NCBI RefSeq assembly: GCF_028389875.1
Contig: NC_084669.1
Location: forward strand, 27,578,567-27,642,566
From: Rhea pennata
Lineage: Eukaryota; Chordata; Aves; Rheiformes; Rheidae
DNA length: 64,000 nucleotides
Direction of reading: 5' to 3'
In this document: one piece after another, positions 14,085-27,707 of the stretch
Numbering within the stretch: position 1 is the first letter of the stretch
Layout of the letters: every line of letters starts with the position of its first letter
Translations under genes and position numbers: made by a program
Notes under the pieces: model-generated
What the model saw: the letters and a program-made list of their open reading frames with translations, nothing else
Told to the model about the DNA's origin: nothing
The model's database searches: none

Positions 14085-14610
14085 TTTCAGGCTTACTGAG
14101 TCTCTGTGTGTAGTGGAGTTCTCAGACTTACTCAGCCAAGGGCTAGGGCTAGTGTTCAGGAAACAAGACAACCCTGAACTATGGCTGCTGGTGACTGGAA
14201 AGCAGCTGCCGAAGGAGACTGAGGGCTGCAAAATAAAATTCCCTTGAGGAATTCTTGGTCTGCGGAAGGACTGGACTGCTTTAATCGAAAACTTAGCACA
14301 GGTTTATGGTTAGGGTTAGGACTGGGAGAAAAAGAAAGCCTAGGGCTACGGTTGGATCTGGGCTGTAAAGGGACTGCCAAAGAAACTGAGGGCTGCAAAA
14401 AGAATTCTCCTAGGCGGAATTTTTAGTCTTGAACTGGCTTGGGCGCCTTGTGTACAGTTTAACCTAGGGTTAGGGTTAGGTCTGAGGGTTGAGAGAGAGA
14501 GAAAGAAAGTCCAGAGCTAATTTTGGGAGGGCTGCAAATAATCCTCCAAAGTAAATTGATGTCAGAACTCTCCTCCCAAGCTCACTGAGTCTCTGGATGG
14601 ATTGGGACCC
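14085..14610 (+). repeat. Degenerate tandem repeat with telomere-like cores
   Basis: At least three, probably four, imperfect units of about 140-170 bp. 'GAGGGCTGCA' recurs at 14221, 14388 and 14527. Telomere-like cores recur at 14140 (GGGCTAGGGCTAG), 14308 (GGTTAGGGTTAGG) and 14465 (TAGGGTTAGGGTTAGG). 'actgagtctctg' at about 14096 and 14585 brackets the array. The short open frames here simply follow the repeat. Position inside intron 2 makes it an interstitial telomere-like minisatellite. Confidence 0.8.
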
Positions 14611-15539
14611 TGCAACAGGAAAGCCAAGGACAAAAGCCTAAGCTGCCAATTTACTAATTCACTTCACATTGCTCTTTTACTTCTGACTCAGAATTGCCAT
14701 TTGCGATGCTCAGTGTAATTTTCCAGGGTGCTGGCATCTTCTATAACCTGCATCACGTTCCAGCATTCCTTTCCAAAAGGAAATTCAGTAACAGTACTGA
14801 ATTTGGGATATACTAGGCCTGTTTAAAGCTCACACTAACTGATAACATAACCACCTAATTTCTTCTCACTTTTCCGCTAAGAATCTTGACTTGCTATCAA
14901 CATTACCTCAATCCCCTCCCCCTCTGCGCCCTGAAAACATACTGAAATCTAAAGTTTCAGCCATTCTAGGAATCTCTCTTGATTCTTTCTTTTCCAATCT
15001 CTGAGTAACCTGATCCACCAGATGGGTGGGAGAGCTTATTGTTTTTTTGTCTGACATCTGGATTTCATTAGCAGACTCATGCGTGCTGAATCAGGAATGG
15101 GAGCTCAGGAGAAAGCAGATGAGAGTTAAAATTATGTTACTTCTAAAAAAATTGCCCCATTCTCCCCTCCAAGTTTGCAAACAAACACAAAATGTGAGTC
15201 ACACTTAGCTTAGCCATAAGCAGTACAGCCTTTATTAGCTGTACCAAATCATACCGATGTTGGATGTTGCACCTCAAGCAGCTACAGAGGAGATCATTGT
15301 ATTATTTACTTATATATGTCAATATTATAAAAAAAAAAAAAAGCCTTTCCAACAGTTTCACATTAACACCACCACTTTTCAAGTTTACAGTAGGAGTCTT
15401 CCGTCCCCTGTTTAAATGGATTCAGTATAGTACAAAAGAAAATAATTTCTCACAAACTGACTATAAAATTACATTTAAGACTTGCTCCTCAGGAGACTGC
15501 TGTTATTGATATCGGCAAGAAGGAGAATTTTGTAAAAGT

Positions 15540-15745
15540 TTAAAAGGCAGCAGCAGAAGTAATAGTGTTAGCGGTGTCATAACAGTCACGGTATTGCTAA
15601 TTACTATAGCTTTCATTACTGAATAATAAAATTATTAATATAAGCAGTACCTATCTGTCAGTCCTGTATTTGGTATTACGCTGACAACCCAGCGCCTTTG
15701 CACGATTGTTAGATCTTATCTTTTAGCTGAAGCTAATGGTTGCAA
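15540..15745. promoter_or_regulatory. Candidate conserved non-coding element
   Basis: Non-repetitive sequence without open frames, dense in homeodomain-type cores (attgctaattact, aaattattaat) mixed with unusual CG-containing words (gtcacggtat, ttacgctgac, gcacgattgt) that survive in AT-rich intron. This texture is typical of vertebrate enhancers under constraint. No alignment could be made, so constraint is not shown. Confidence 0.3.
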
Positions 15746-16411
15746 GGATGCAACATTTGTCTTTACAGCCCATCCTATTCCTCCTCTGCCCTCAACACAC
15801 ACCGAGCTGTGGCTCTCATGCCACCAGTGCCACGGTGCCCAGTCAGAGAGCCCGGTTTCCTAACGGCGCCATAGCAAAGGTGGAGAATGGAGGGGAGGCT
15901 GGAAGCAGTATTTGCAATTTGGTCACACAGACAAAGAGACAAAATCTTTCAGTCACGTTTCAGAAGATAAAATGGGTGCAGGATAATGAATCAAACAAAA
16001 TTATAAAATAGCAAAAAGCTAAGATGGCAAAAGTATTACACACACAGGAGAAAAGCTCAGGCCTACGTACTCCCCCGCAATCCTCTTGAGGAAACTTCAT
16101 ACATCATCAAAACAGGCCTCTGTCCTCTCCTCAAATCTTCAGCACACACATTCAGTGTGCAGGTATAACTGCTACATTTAGGTCAGAGAATTGTCCACAT
16201 TATGTCACACAGAACACGACTGCAGAGCATTCTCTCGTTAGCAGGAAATTGATACAAACTTTTGGTCACCACTGCAAAAGTTGCCGGCGCATTCTAAAAT
16301 CAAAGTAGTTATATGCATTTCACCTGTCACTGGCATATAACTGCCAGAGGATAGGAATGAAGCAGCAATGTTTTATGATGAATAACCATCTTGAAGGGAA
16401 CCTGAAAAACA

Positions 16412-16543
16412 CTGGGCCTGATTCTCCATTTTCACATACTTTGTGTAAACACTTTGAGAGTGGCAAGTGGAGCATAAAATCCAATGCAACAGGAATGGCA
16501 GTGTTTTGTCCGCATGTAATGGGTCACAGAGAACCAGGCCCAG
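16412..16543. mobile_element. MITE-like element with terminal inverted repeats
   Basis: The left end CTGGGCCTGATTCTC (from 16412) and the right end, reverse-complemented, CTGGGCCTGGTTCTC (ending 16543) match at 14 of 15 positions, enclosing about 100 bp of non-coding sequence. The 'gggcctgattctcc' end is typical of very old amniote non-autonomous elements. No convincing target-site duplication is visible, so age or alternative origin cannot be settled by eye. Confidence 0.55.
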
Positions 16544-19238
16544 ACTCACCTGAAATTACAGGAGGAATTTTGGTGAGAAGAACATGATTCTTGGTAAAAG
16601 TAATGAAGATAATACCCCAGATTTAAGCCTTTTGCATTTCGCTCTAGTCTATCAAACCTTCTTAACCAAGACTTAAAGAATTCTTTTTTTAAGGAAGTGG
16701 CACGCTTGTGTTTTGATTTGAGAATACAAAATGCAGCCCTGTAATGACTATATATACAAGTTTTTTTTTAAAAAAAAAAAAACTATTTAAACCAATATCT
16801 TCTTTTCCTCTTATTGATGAATCTTCTGACAAAGATTTTTGGTGCACAAGTTCTCTGAAATGAACCTTTCTCTCCCCCACATTTTTTCTTTTCTTTCTCT
16901 CATTTTCTCAACTGTGTAATAAGGTATTTAGGAGTAAGAATAACACAACCGTTAAATAAAACCATTTCAAAAACCATCTCTCTCTTCTCATGAATTCTTG
17001 CAAGGGTCACCTTTCCACTATGTAAAGTGTAGTGATGAAACACCCGTACGGCAGTGTTTGGGAGGGTGGATAGCTGAGTCTGCACTTGGATTGGGTATTC
17101 TTTGCTGCCAGATGGTGTAGTTACACTTGCTCAGGCGAAAGTATTGATTTTTAGCAGAGTTTTATCTATAGTTGTACACCTGCAACATGGGTTAAAATTA
17201 GAAATGGACTTGAAACTAGTACTTTGTATATGAAAACCTTGAACCTGGGAAATTTTCAGATTTACTCTGAACTCATGTCCAAAATTATAGCTTAAGACTA
17301 AGTCTAAATCTAGTCAAACCGTGCTCTTTCTTTGAAATATGAGAAAGGAGTTGTTTATTGGATTCAGTAGCACAGAAGATCTCAGAAGGTTCTGCTCTTT
17401 TCCTATGCACGTTTATGTGCAGGCAGAGAATGAATTAGAAACAGAGTATGGAGTATCTTGTAAAAAATCAGTCTCAAATCTGAGGATGAGCTAGTAAGCA
17501 AGATGACTGCATCACCTCCAAAATGTCTGCTGTTATAGAAGTAGAAAGAAATAAAAAGAAAACCAACACTGTCCTTTCACAGGTATGCACTGAGCGGTGC
17601 TGCTGACTGAGCGGTCACCTTTTATGCCATCTGCTCTAGAATACTACTAATTTAAGGCTAAAACATGTGACTTTTACTATGTGAACAGCAAATACAGTTG
17701 CATCAAAACATGCTCTTTCTGGGAAGGAGTAGTGACTGGGGAACTACTTTAATTATAGAGAGAGAGAGCCTCTTCAGGATTACAAACTTAATACTGAACA
17801 AGTCCTTGAATCTTAGCATCACTGCCAAGACTAAATGTTTTCTTCTCCAATATGTGCAATGACCTCTAAAACAATTTTAATCCCCAAATCTCCCTCTGTA
17901 AGCACAGGATTGCTGATTGTCAGTGAATTCAACTCATATAGAACACGATGTAGATGTTCCACTGCTATTCCAAAAAGCATCACCCGGATAATTTCATCAG
18001 ATTGCATGATGCCTCCTGAGCTTGATATATATGAAGCTGACATCTATGCATCAGTACAGAGTGAAGACTGGTGTTCCTGATCTATGCAATGTTCTTTCCT
18101 GCTTTTGACCAAACTCATGCAGCCAGTCCTCTCTCTGGAAGGATATATATAAAATCCTACAAGGCATAGATGAGCATCAGGTACCTGAATAACTCTGTTC
18201 ACACCTGATAGTAGATCTGTTTTATAGCTACGATATAGGCCATACTAAAATACATAGGTTCCTTTTGCCTTTATTGACAAAAGCCAGATACAGTAGTATA
18301 GCACCAATGCCTGTGGTTGGACATCAAAAGGGAAATGGAAGAGGCTTAATCTACCTTTACTATCTTAATTTCTTGAGGGAGATGAAGTAACAGGAAGGAA
18401 AGGCAGGACTGATTGGTACATCTTGACAACAGGAGAAGGGCACTCCTGGGTGGATTTGTGTCCTTGCAATCTACAGACTGTCCTGGGACAATCAGAAAAG
18501 TAAGGAAAAGTTAACTCCAGCTGCTAGCTGTTGCCAACAGAAATGGTTGCTCTGCCTTTGGTGTTTTGCTCTCACTCTTCACTGCTCTATTTGCCAGCTT
18601 CCTCCTCTGTACAGTACAGTAAAAGGAAAAGGGAGGAAGAGACAAGTCAGTTCATTTCCCTGACAATCACTTTCTCCGCAACAACCATAGGATGTCCCAT
18701 TTATCTGACATCATCCCAGCTTCTACTCAGACTTTGTTGGCCTTCTTTAATTATGCATGAGATTATCAGAAAACGGAAATTTCATTTGTGAGAAATTGTG
18801 AAATGAGAGGAAGGAAAGCTGAAATAATGATAGATAAGGTAGATGTGAAAAAATTCAGAATTTCAAACTGGAAATTCCAAAATATAAATGCTCATTTAAG
18901 CAAATGAAACTTATGAAACATTGCTAAACAAATAATGTTTCTTCTGCTGTAGATGTCCAGTTAAAATTCTTCTTTCTGCTTTTCAGTAAAACATTTCGTT
19001 AAAATACATTTTTCCTGGAGAAAATCTCTTTTGAAAAAAGTGATTTGATTGACTTTCTAAATATAGGTTAAATGAAAACATATTTTTATGGAAAGTATTT
19101 GTGCATGAACATTTTGACCAATGTTATTTCCAAGGTTTAGGGGGTTTTCATATATTTTGTAATAAATGTCTATGTTTTCTTCAACTTCCATGCTTTAGCA
19201 TTATTGTATTCTGCAGGAATATTTTATTTAAAAGCTTA

Positions 19239-19370
19239 AAAGGTCATCTAGCCCAACCTCCTACTCAGAGCAGTCAACACTGAATTCAGATGAGGTTTCT
19301 TATGGCTTTGTCCAAACAGATCTTGAAAACTTCCAAGCACAGATGGAGATTCCACAACCTATACTTCATG
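19239..19370 (-). mobile_element. Old CR1 LINE fragment (3' part)
   Basis: The plus strand starts 'aggtcatctagcccaacctc' and reaches 'gatggagattccacaacct', the reverse complement of the CR1 3' region, so the element is on the minus strand. It is clearly more diverged than the copy at 9.9-10.2 kb. The matching continuation resumes near 19.96 kb. Confidence 0.75.
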
Positions 19371-19949
19371 CTAAACCAAAATACTCTGCTGAAGTGAGAA
19401 AACATGCTTCACTTCATCTTGCTATTACTACTTTGTTATCAGGGCGAATGAGGAATTTATAAACTAGAGTGGTTTTGACCTGGTAGCCCTTTCTCTACCT
19501 TATCTATAAATCAGCTTGTGGGAGAGTTGGAAACCAGACATTGCCTTCCCTCTTGAGGGGAATGTTTGCAGCATTGGTTTCCAAGCTAAGCACTTAATTA
19601 TGGTTTATCAGGAGTTTTACTGCAAACAGCAAATACCAAACTGTTAGTAAATAGTGCTCAGATTTAGATCAGTGCAATAACTATGTTCAGTCTACTTCGA
19701 GGAAGCTGATAGAAGTCTTCTAGTGGCCTACATAGGATTTGGATCTGGTCTGCTGTGCCCAGTTTTAAAAATATAACTTGCATATGTCTAAGATAATTAG
19801 TTGTATTATTAACATGCAGATATACAACAGTAAAAAGCAGGTTTGGGAGACACTTTGGGAGGTTCTCCCACTTGCCTCAAGACAGAACTACTTATCACCT
19901 GTGAAAATCCTAATGCATGTTTATCTAGCCTATTCTGAAAGAAATGATC

Positions 19950-20260
19950 CTCAGCCTTCCTAGGCAGTTTATTTCAATGCCTCATGGTACATACTGTTAG
20001 AAAGAGCATTCTAACCTTCCTTGAGACAGTTTAAGTCCAGGACTCTGAACTCATTAGCTGTCGATCTGGAAAATACATTGTGGCCTTCGTGCAGAGTTTT
20101 ATATATGCTTGAAAATTGTCAATATGTCTTTCCGGGGAGGTCAAACTACATCCATCTTCTTAAGAAGTCATGTTTCAGAGCACTCTAATCCATCTTGCTT
20201 CACTTTGGTCTTCCCTGAATTACTGAACTCAAACTGGATACTGCTGAGGCTTTACCAGTG
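19950..20260 (-). mobile_element. Old CR1 LINE fragment (more 5' part)
   Basis: The plus strand reads 'aggcagtttatttcaatgcctcatggtacatactgttagaaagagcattctaacc' and then a segment ending near 'tttaccagtgctg'. This corresponds, diverged, to the reverse complement of older CR1-type consensus ('tgttagaaagtttttcctaa' region). It follows in CR1 order from the piece at 19239-19370, so both may belong to one insertion. Confidence 0.7.
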
Positions 20261-21200
20261 CTGTTTCAGCAAATGAGTATGCTCATTCATTGAGTATAAA
20301 TGCCAGGTATCTATGAGAGTCTATATTTACACAACATTCTTTTCCTGATACCAACTTTTTTCCTCACCTCATTTAATTGTTTGTCAGTGGGCAACAGACA
20401 TGAACTTATTTAGATCACAAATAAGCAAATAAAATTCAAAAGTAAACAAAAAGAAGTCTGAAACATCAATGAAATGAACCCAAAGTCTGTGGTGACTGAT
20501 CCTCCAATACCAATCACATAGTCTATGGACAACTATTGCACAGAGCCCTAAGATTCCATTCTAAGGTCACTGCCAAGACCAAGCAAACATGGTCTCTTAT
20601 ATTATTTGCCTTTATAGTATTTGTTTACATCCCATTTCCCACAGCAAAATAACTTGAACTTATATCACTAACAAGGACTGTACCATAGTTACAATGGTTT
20701 AGTGATGGCTCATAAAGAAGAGTTTGGTTTTGGCTAGTCTTATGGACTTTTGGGAAGCCTTATGTAAAGTAAGTGTCCTAGAGAGGAAAGGGACAGCAAC
20801 AGTTCACTAGGTATTTCTGTTTCCTTTTATACTTTCTAATTTCTTTTATCCTGATATGTTAGAGTTCAGTATCTTCTTTCTAATAGATTGTCAGACAACT
20901 GGATGTAAATGCTACATTGATAGTCACAGTTCTAAAATTGGTATTTGGGAGCATGCTCTCAAAGCAGGGCTGCTTGGATCTCCTCTGCTCACATACAACC
21001 ATCCAAGTTACTTGCTGCTCTGATAAATGGTTTAGAAGAATGACACGCATAGGTTATTCACAATTTCCAAAACAGAAAGCAACGGATGGTTTTTGATGTT
21101 TCAGACTTAAGTAGCTTAAATTTCAAGAGACAAAATGAATGTTACAAAATTAAATCTCTTCATACTTTTGTTACAAGACTTCTGCAAGTGTTGCACAACA

Positions 21201-21307
21201 ATTGTGTATAGTGCAGATTAATCAGCTTTTCTGCCTTGAAATAGAGGCATATGGGTCCCTGTCAGCAACAGTCTTATTCAAACCAGTGGTACTGTACCAG
21301 AGATGAT
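21201..21307. repeat. Dispersed direct repeat, copy A
   Basis: This is about 107 bp from 'attgtgtatagtgcagatta' to 'actgtaccagagatga', matching copy B in the same orientation at roughly four-fifths of positions by eye. Flanks of the two copies do not match. The family is not recognised; it could be a short old repeat or a local duplication. Confidence 0.8.
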
Positions 21308-21800
21308 CTGAGAAAATACATCCAGCTAATCTCACAAACTCTGAGAAACTTGTTAGGGTTAAGCTCAAGCATATGAGAAAAAGTAAAAATAATCTGTAAT
21401 AAATTTTGAGGTATATTTGAAAACATAAAGTTGTCAAAGTGACTGCATGTGGTAAACACTTCTTTAAAAAAACTTAGCCACGTCTAAATCATCTGCAATA
21501 ATATTATGTCAGTTCAGAATGGAAAAATATGAATAAATGATAGTAATATGTTGTGTATAAACAGTAAAACTAAGAGCCTCAAACTGTTTCAGTATGTCAC
21601 AATGTGGCAGTTAGTGTGTGTAGAGGTGTTTACAAAATCAACACCTGAGCATTATAACTTCTATAGAGATCCATGTAGGTGAAGGAATGTGTGCTCTGCT
21701 AAAGGGGTTAAGGTTTCAAACTATATTTTAAAGGTACAGAACTGAGGGGCTAGAGATAAATGTATTTGTTTTCTGTAATATCTTATATAGTTTGAAAACA

Positions 21801-21907
21801 AATGCATATAGTGCATATTAATAGCTCTTTCTGCCTTGTAATAGAGGCATACCAGTCCCTATCAGGAACAGTCTTATTCAGATCAGTAGTACTGTACCAC
21901 AGATGAA
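21801..21907. repeat. Dispersed direct repeat, copy B
   Basis: The second copy, from 'aatgcatatagtgcatatta' to 'actgtaccacagatga'. It lies exactly 600 bp downstream of copy A with no visible gap between them in alignment. Shared blocks include 'ctgcctt', 'aatagaggcat' and 'aacagtcttattca'. Confidence 0.8.
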
Positions 21908-22654
21908 TTTAGCTGCTGTTATCTTTTGGTATACATCTCATATTACCGCTATATGTGGAATACTGATTCTGGTGATTCAAATACCATTTTACTCGTAGCA
22001 GGCATTGCACTGCCTGAATTCTATTATTTTTCAACCCTCTGAGCTAATAGAACCGAAGCATAAGCAATCCAAATCTGTACAGCAGTGTATCAAATGCCCA
22101 CAACTATACTCTTACGAAAAACTATGGTGAAACCTGCAGAATTGCACCATATACTGTTTCAGAATTGTATGAGAGTGTATAGCTGACTCCTCATCCTATC
22201 ACTGCATAAGAATACTGATACTTCACTCAGTTCACTGGAAGAAAAGTTGTGTTTATTTGGAAGCCTCACCAGTCTTTCAAAAGACCACTGTTATATGTAG
22301 CAACTGTCAGAAATCATTATTTTCAGAGTCAGTTTTAAGATTTTGCAAAGTCTGTGCAAAATCCTATAATTTCAGAGCATTCTGAAATGTTATCTTTCAC
22401 TTAAAAAGAAAAATACATTTCAAGAGGCTTGTGTTTGTTTTGCTTTTTTAAATTAGTATCTCTCCATCACAAACCAGCACGGTAAAACCTTTCCATTATC
22501 TTTGTAAAGGTGATAGATTCTTCATCATTGCCATCTTAGCCAGCGTTTGGTATCTGCAGAAAGCACAGCAGCAGATCCCTTGAATTTTGAGGACATTTGA
22601 GATCCCTTCTTGTGCTCTTCTTAGTCATACGGCACAAGAAAAATCAGATTACTG

Positions 22655-22800
22655 CTTCAGGCACGTGAGCCACTGCCATCTCCTAGCCAACTAGCTGCCT
22701 GTTGAACCAGCTCGGCTGCCGAAGAGCTGCTCTATTTGACCGCAGGGAGGGACAGCTCCAGGGCAGCGTGATCTCGCAGACCAAGCTGTGAACTAAGAAC
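22655..22800. promoter_or_regulatory. GC-richer island in intron 2, possible regulatory element
   Basis: About 145 bp distinctly richer in G+C and CpG than its surroundings (for example 'cagctcggctgccgaagagctgctctatttgaccgcaggg' and 'gcagcgtgatctcgcagacc'). There is no repeat resemblance and no splice-bounded open frame. It could be an enhancer or a small alternative promoter; alternatives cannot be separated by sequence. Confidence 0.25.
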
Positions 22801-25800
22801 AAAGGACTAAACTGTGCTTGACACTGATTTCTTCCACATCCTGTAGAAAGCCACAAAAGCAAATCTAGCCAAATGCAAGCAGCTACAGGAACTACTTGCT
22901 ACTCTCATTGACTTGAACATGTGTTCTCAAGCTACTTTTACAGGATCTGATTCAAAGGTCACTGCTGGCAATGGAAAGGCTCCCGTTGTTGGCCTCAGTA
23001 AAATGGATCATGCCCGTATATTTCATTCACAGGTCAAAAAATACTAAGCAAAGTGAGGCTAATATCATTTCCTATTACATTTGTACCTGTGGTACTATGT
23101 ATGTATTTCCATGAGCATGCACACGCGTGTTCCTCTAAGAGCATAATGTAAAATTGGGAAATACATTAAATAACAGTTTTATACCTCCCCGGGGCTGCAC
23201 TAAATAGTTGTAGTGCACGAGGGGTCCAACAGCAAAACTATGGTATTTTGTTTCACAGTGTCTCCATCACACGACAGTTCCTTGCCTGTGTAGAAATTTA
23301 CACTAACTGTCAGGAAGATCTTTTCTGAGATCTTGGTGCTGATGCAAGTTTTGGGACAGTCTCCTTGTCCAGCATGAAAAACAACATAGCTGGAGCCATG
23401 GCTTTTTGGAGTGACTAGCCCTGCACATGTTGTTATAAAAGGACTCACAAGACCTTGGATAAGATTAGGACAGAGAGTCAAATAGATGGAACTGGTGCTT
23501 GGCAGAAACACGAGGTACAGTAATTTGACTGGAAATTTTGAATACAGGGATGCTTTGCTGGAGCTCTGAGCTTGGACACTACCAGTACAAACTTTGCTGC
23601 TGCCTTTGCCTTGAATCCATTACTGCCTAAATCAACAAGAGGAAGAACATATGTAATAATCACTGCCTAGGAGCTGTGCCCACATATTTCTTTTCCAACA
23701 TGGATTTTGAACCATGCAAATGGTTCAGTCACTTACCAGCTTCTCAAAACTAGAGCTAGGTGTCTTATTCACAAATGTCCACATATACTTTATCTAACAC
23801 AACGCAGCCCAGTATCAGGCACTTTGTGCACAGTATATCTATATGATAGTGTCATTTATGGGTTCTAGGTCTATATTTTGAGTGGTGACATCACAGAAGA
23901 GTTGTAAAGTCAGTAACATTTTTATATTGTAAAACAGTAACATTCATTTTGTGTGGGCCTTACGTAATACAGAAGAACCCAATGTTCGTATTTTGTAGGT
24001 TTTAAAAATACCAGGTGCAGCGATAACAATGGGTTAAAAGAGACAGTATACATTTTTAGAAAGGTCATGTATGAAATTCTACATCTGCTAGACAAATAAA
24101 TGTCATAAAGAATCATATACCATAATTATTACTTGTCCAGACCTCACAGTTATTTGTCCTGGCACAGGGAAGGGAAACCTGTAGTTACAATACATATGTG
24201 AGATGCAGACTGGCACAGTACCTTGAAGTATAAAAGAAGTACACAGAGTTTTGGAAAATCTTTATATGTGTATGTATGTGCATATGTTAGGCACCTAACT
24301 GTCCATAAACAATAAGATAATAAAAATACTTTCATTGCTTGTTATTTAAAAAGAGAAGAAAAGGTATATGTGACGGCAATGTCAGTGACAATTTAAGAGA
24401 CAGAGTATTAAGTTTAAGAACACTGATTTTGACATTAATCCTCTAATCATTCTTCAGTTCATTCAAGTCAATTAGAGTTTTGCACACTAGAGATGTGAGA
24501 AGAGAAAGATGGTAACATCTAAACTACTGAAACTCAAAAATTAGTTCAGATAAAATATAGATATACTCTAAAGAAGACACTACAGATAAAAAAAGTGCTG
24601 TGTTTTTATATGCATAATAATTACAATGACATGAAGAAATCTGGGGTTCAGTTTCTGCAAATGTATGCAAATGTGATGAGCTCTAGTCATAACATTGCTA
24701 TCATTTCTGGTAGTTTCTAAAACAGAAACCACACTGACTACCACTACAGAATGCACGAACTATTTAAAAGCTAATTAATTCCTACACTCTAAAAAAACAG
24801 AGGCTTGCAAAATCCCCCTTCAGTTTCCAAACAGATCATTTTGGATAGAACATCAAACAAGTGCAGATACTTGAGGTATTGGAATACTAAAGCTTGTATT
24901 CTTTTATTTTTAATTTAATTTTCTAAAATATGATGCTCACTAAAGGTATAAATCTAAATAGATCCATATATTTTCATCAGTATGGTATGCCAGCAACTCT
25001 TAGAGCAACAGTAAAAGAATATATGTCTTCACAGTGTTTATAACAAGCAGAATAAGGGAGAATAAAATGTCTAAAAGTTATTACGCAATTTATTTGTTAT
25101 GTGGAAAAAGACTGTATAAAGTACTATTTCAAAATCTGTTTCTTATGAAAGAAGAAAATCTGACTCAATTAGTCCTACAGAATGAATGCTGAGAGAGGAT
25201 ATGATTGCACTCTATAAATACATCCTGAGATAAACACCATAGAGGGAATGAGCTATTTCAGTGCAGGACAATGTTGGCATGAGAACAAATGAATATAAAG
25301 TAGCTGCAAGTTACATTTATCCTGGAAATTGGAATATTTCTAATTATCAAAGGACTTAAGTTCTGGAAAGAGCTTTCCGTAATGAAGCAGTGAAAGCAAA
25401 ATACTGAAATGCTTTTCAACTAGAACTTCATCAGTTTCTGAAAGGACTGTATGATATAGCTGCCTATAATTGTAGAGGACTGGGTACAATGAACAAGCAG
25501 ATGCCTTCTAGTCCTGTATTTCTTTGCTGATTAGTTACTAGCTTATAAGCCAGCCATAAAGTATGCTCTGTAGGTATACTCTTTTTATTTCCTGGTTCTC
25601 AAGGAAATTGAAGACCCTGCTGGTGAAATCATAACTTGTGTGTAAAAATTACACAGGATGTACAATGTGTAAGTAAATTAATCTTCCTATATCAACTTCA
25701 GGTTTTTTTTCCTAAACTTTTGTGGGTATGTCTTTAATTTTCATTAATTTTTCTTTAACATCCAGTGCCGTAAACTGTAAAAGTACCTGCAAAACAAAGC

Positions 25801-27209
25801 ATGTCTGCTCCAGGACTATGGATGTATTCACCTGGGACCATCTGTGCAAGCTGCATCTCAGTATGTATTGATCATTAAGGAACCTGTTGCATTCATTTGA
25901 TTTTTACCAGCACCGCACTGTCATCTCACACATTTCAGCACTGTATTTTACTGTGAAGCATATTTAGTAGTTCTAATCCCCTTGTTAAGTAATGTATGCT
26001 ACTACATGATTCTACGTTTGTTTGCTCTAACATGCTAAACAAAATGCATTAAACACTGAAGTATACAAACCAGAGAATTTTTATTCTTCTAGTAAGGAGA
26101 ACCTTGTATTTTTTTCCAAACAGAAAACTGTTTTACTCAACATAATGAAAAGTAAAAATATTTTCAAGTGCCACACTTAAGTCTGCAAAATATACTGATG
26201 TCCCACAGCTTCCATTAAAAATAATAAAAGCTAAACTCCATGAAGAAAAATGCTTAGTCTATACTTAACAGTGGTAGGAATGCACTCAGTTAAAACTCAT
26301 CTGACATTAGACTTGATTTCACGCTGACCTTGCTCAGCTGGCAAGTTCTCTGCTGTCTGTGTTTTGTTTTTTATATGTCTGACATCCTGAAGTGCCACAA
26401 GTTCTAGTTAGTTCTATGCAGATTTATTTTCCTGAAAATCACATATTAAGAGGGTAGGAGGTTAAAATGATACAGAAGCAGCATGCACATTTGTATTTCT
26501 AGAATACTACTGGCACTTTCTTTTCCCTGGGACTCTATATAGAATACAGTTGGAGCTGTGAAACTTTAAGGCAGCAGCACAACTGCATCCTGCTGAAACT
26601 TGAGAGGATGGAGAAACCTTGTACACTGTGCCTTGGATCTTCAGAAAAAAAAAATGCACATTGGTAAGTGGTTTTAGTCACACTATTTTATACCTCTTTT
26701 CTAAGGAAACAAATATTGCCAGTTTTGCCACTACAAAAAAAGTTCTAGGAGTCCAAGACGACCACATCTTGCCAAATATAGCAAACTTCTATGAGACAAG
26801 GGATATTTTGCTTCAGATACGCTAGGAGCTTGTCTTATTGCAACACTAATTCAAAGCTCTCATCCAATGTAGCAGTTTATTTTCCTTTAGCATATGTAAC
26901 TTGTTATATTTTTTATTAAGTGCCATTGCCATAACTGACTATACAGTATGCTGCTTGAAAATGTATTTTACACAATCTCTGTAATGGAGAATTACATAGT
27001 AGCCATTTTTAGTTTCCAAAATTTACTTATTTATGTGCTTGGATGAATATTTTCTGTAATGCTCATTAGATGAATGAAATAGCAGATTTTTTCTGTCGGC
27101 ACTGTGATAAAGAATAGATTAAAAGAATGCATGGCTAGTTTGGCATTTTGTCATGGTATTTATTCAGTGCTACTCTACAGAAATATCTGAGCAAAATTTT
27201 ATGTTACTA

Positions 27210-27707
<498 letters not shown>

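Noticed and set aside
17831..18080. Overlapping open frames on both strands of 70-81 codons
   Set aside because: No recognised similarity, no splice context, and both strands open equally. Probably chance.
1..27000. Search for the third ZCCHC24 exon encoding the 3CxxC zinc finger
   Set aside because: Reading for the reverse complement of its Cys-Pro-Lys-Cys and Ser-Trp-Ala-Asn-Met blocks found no match, so it is not called in this window.
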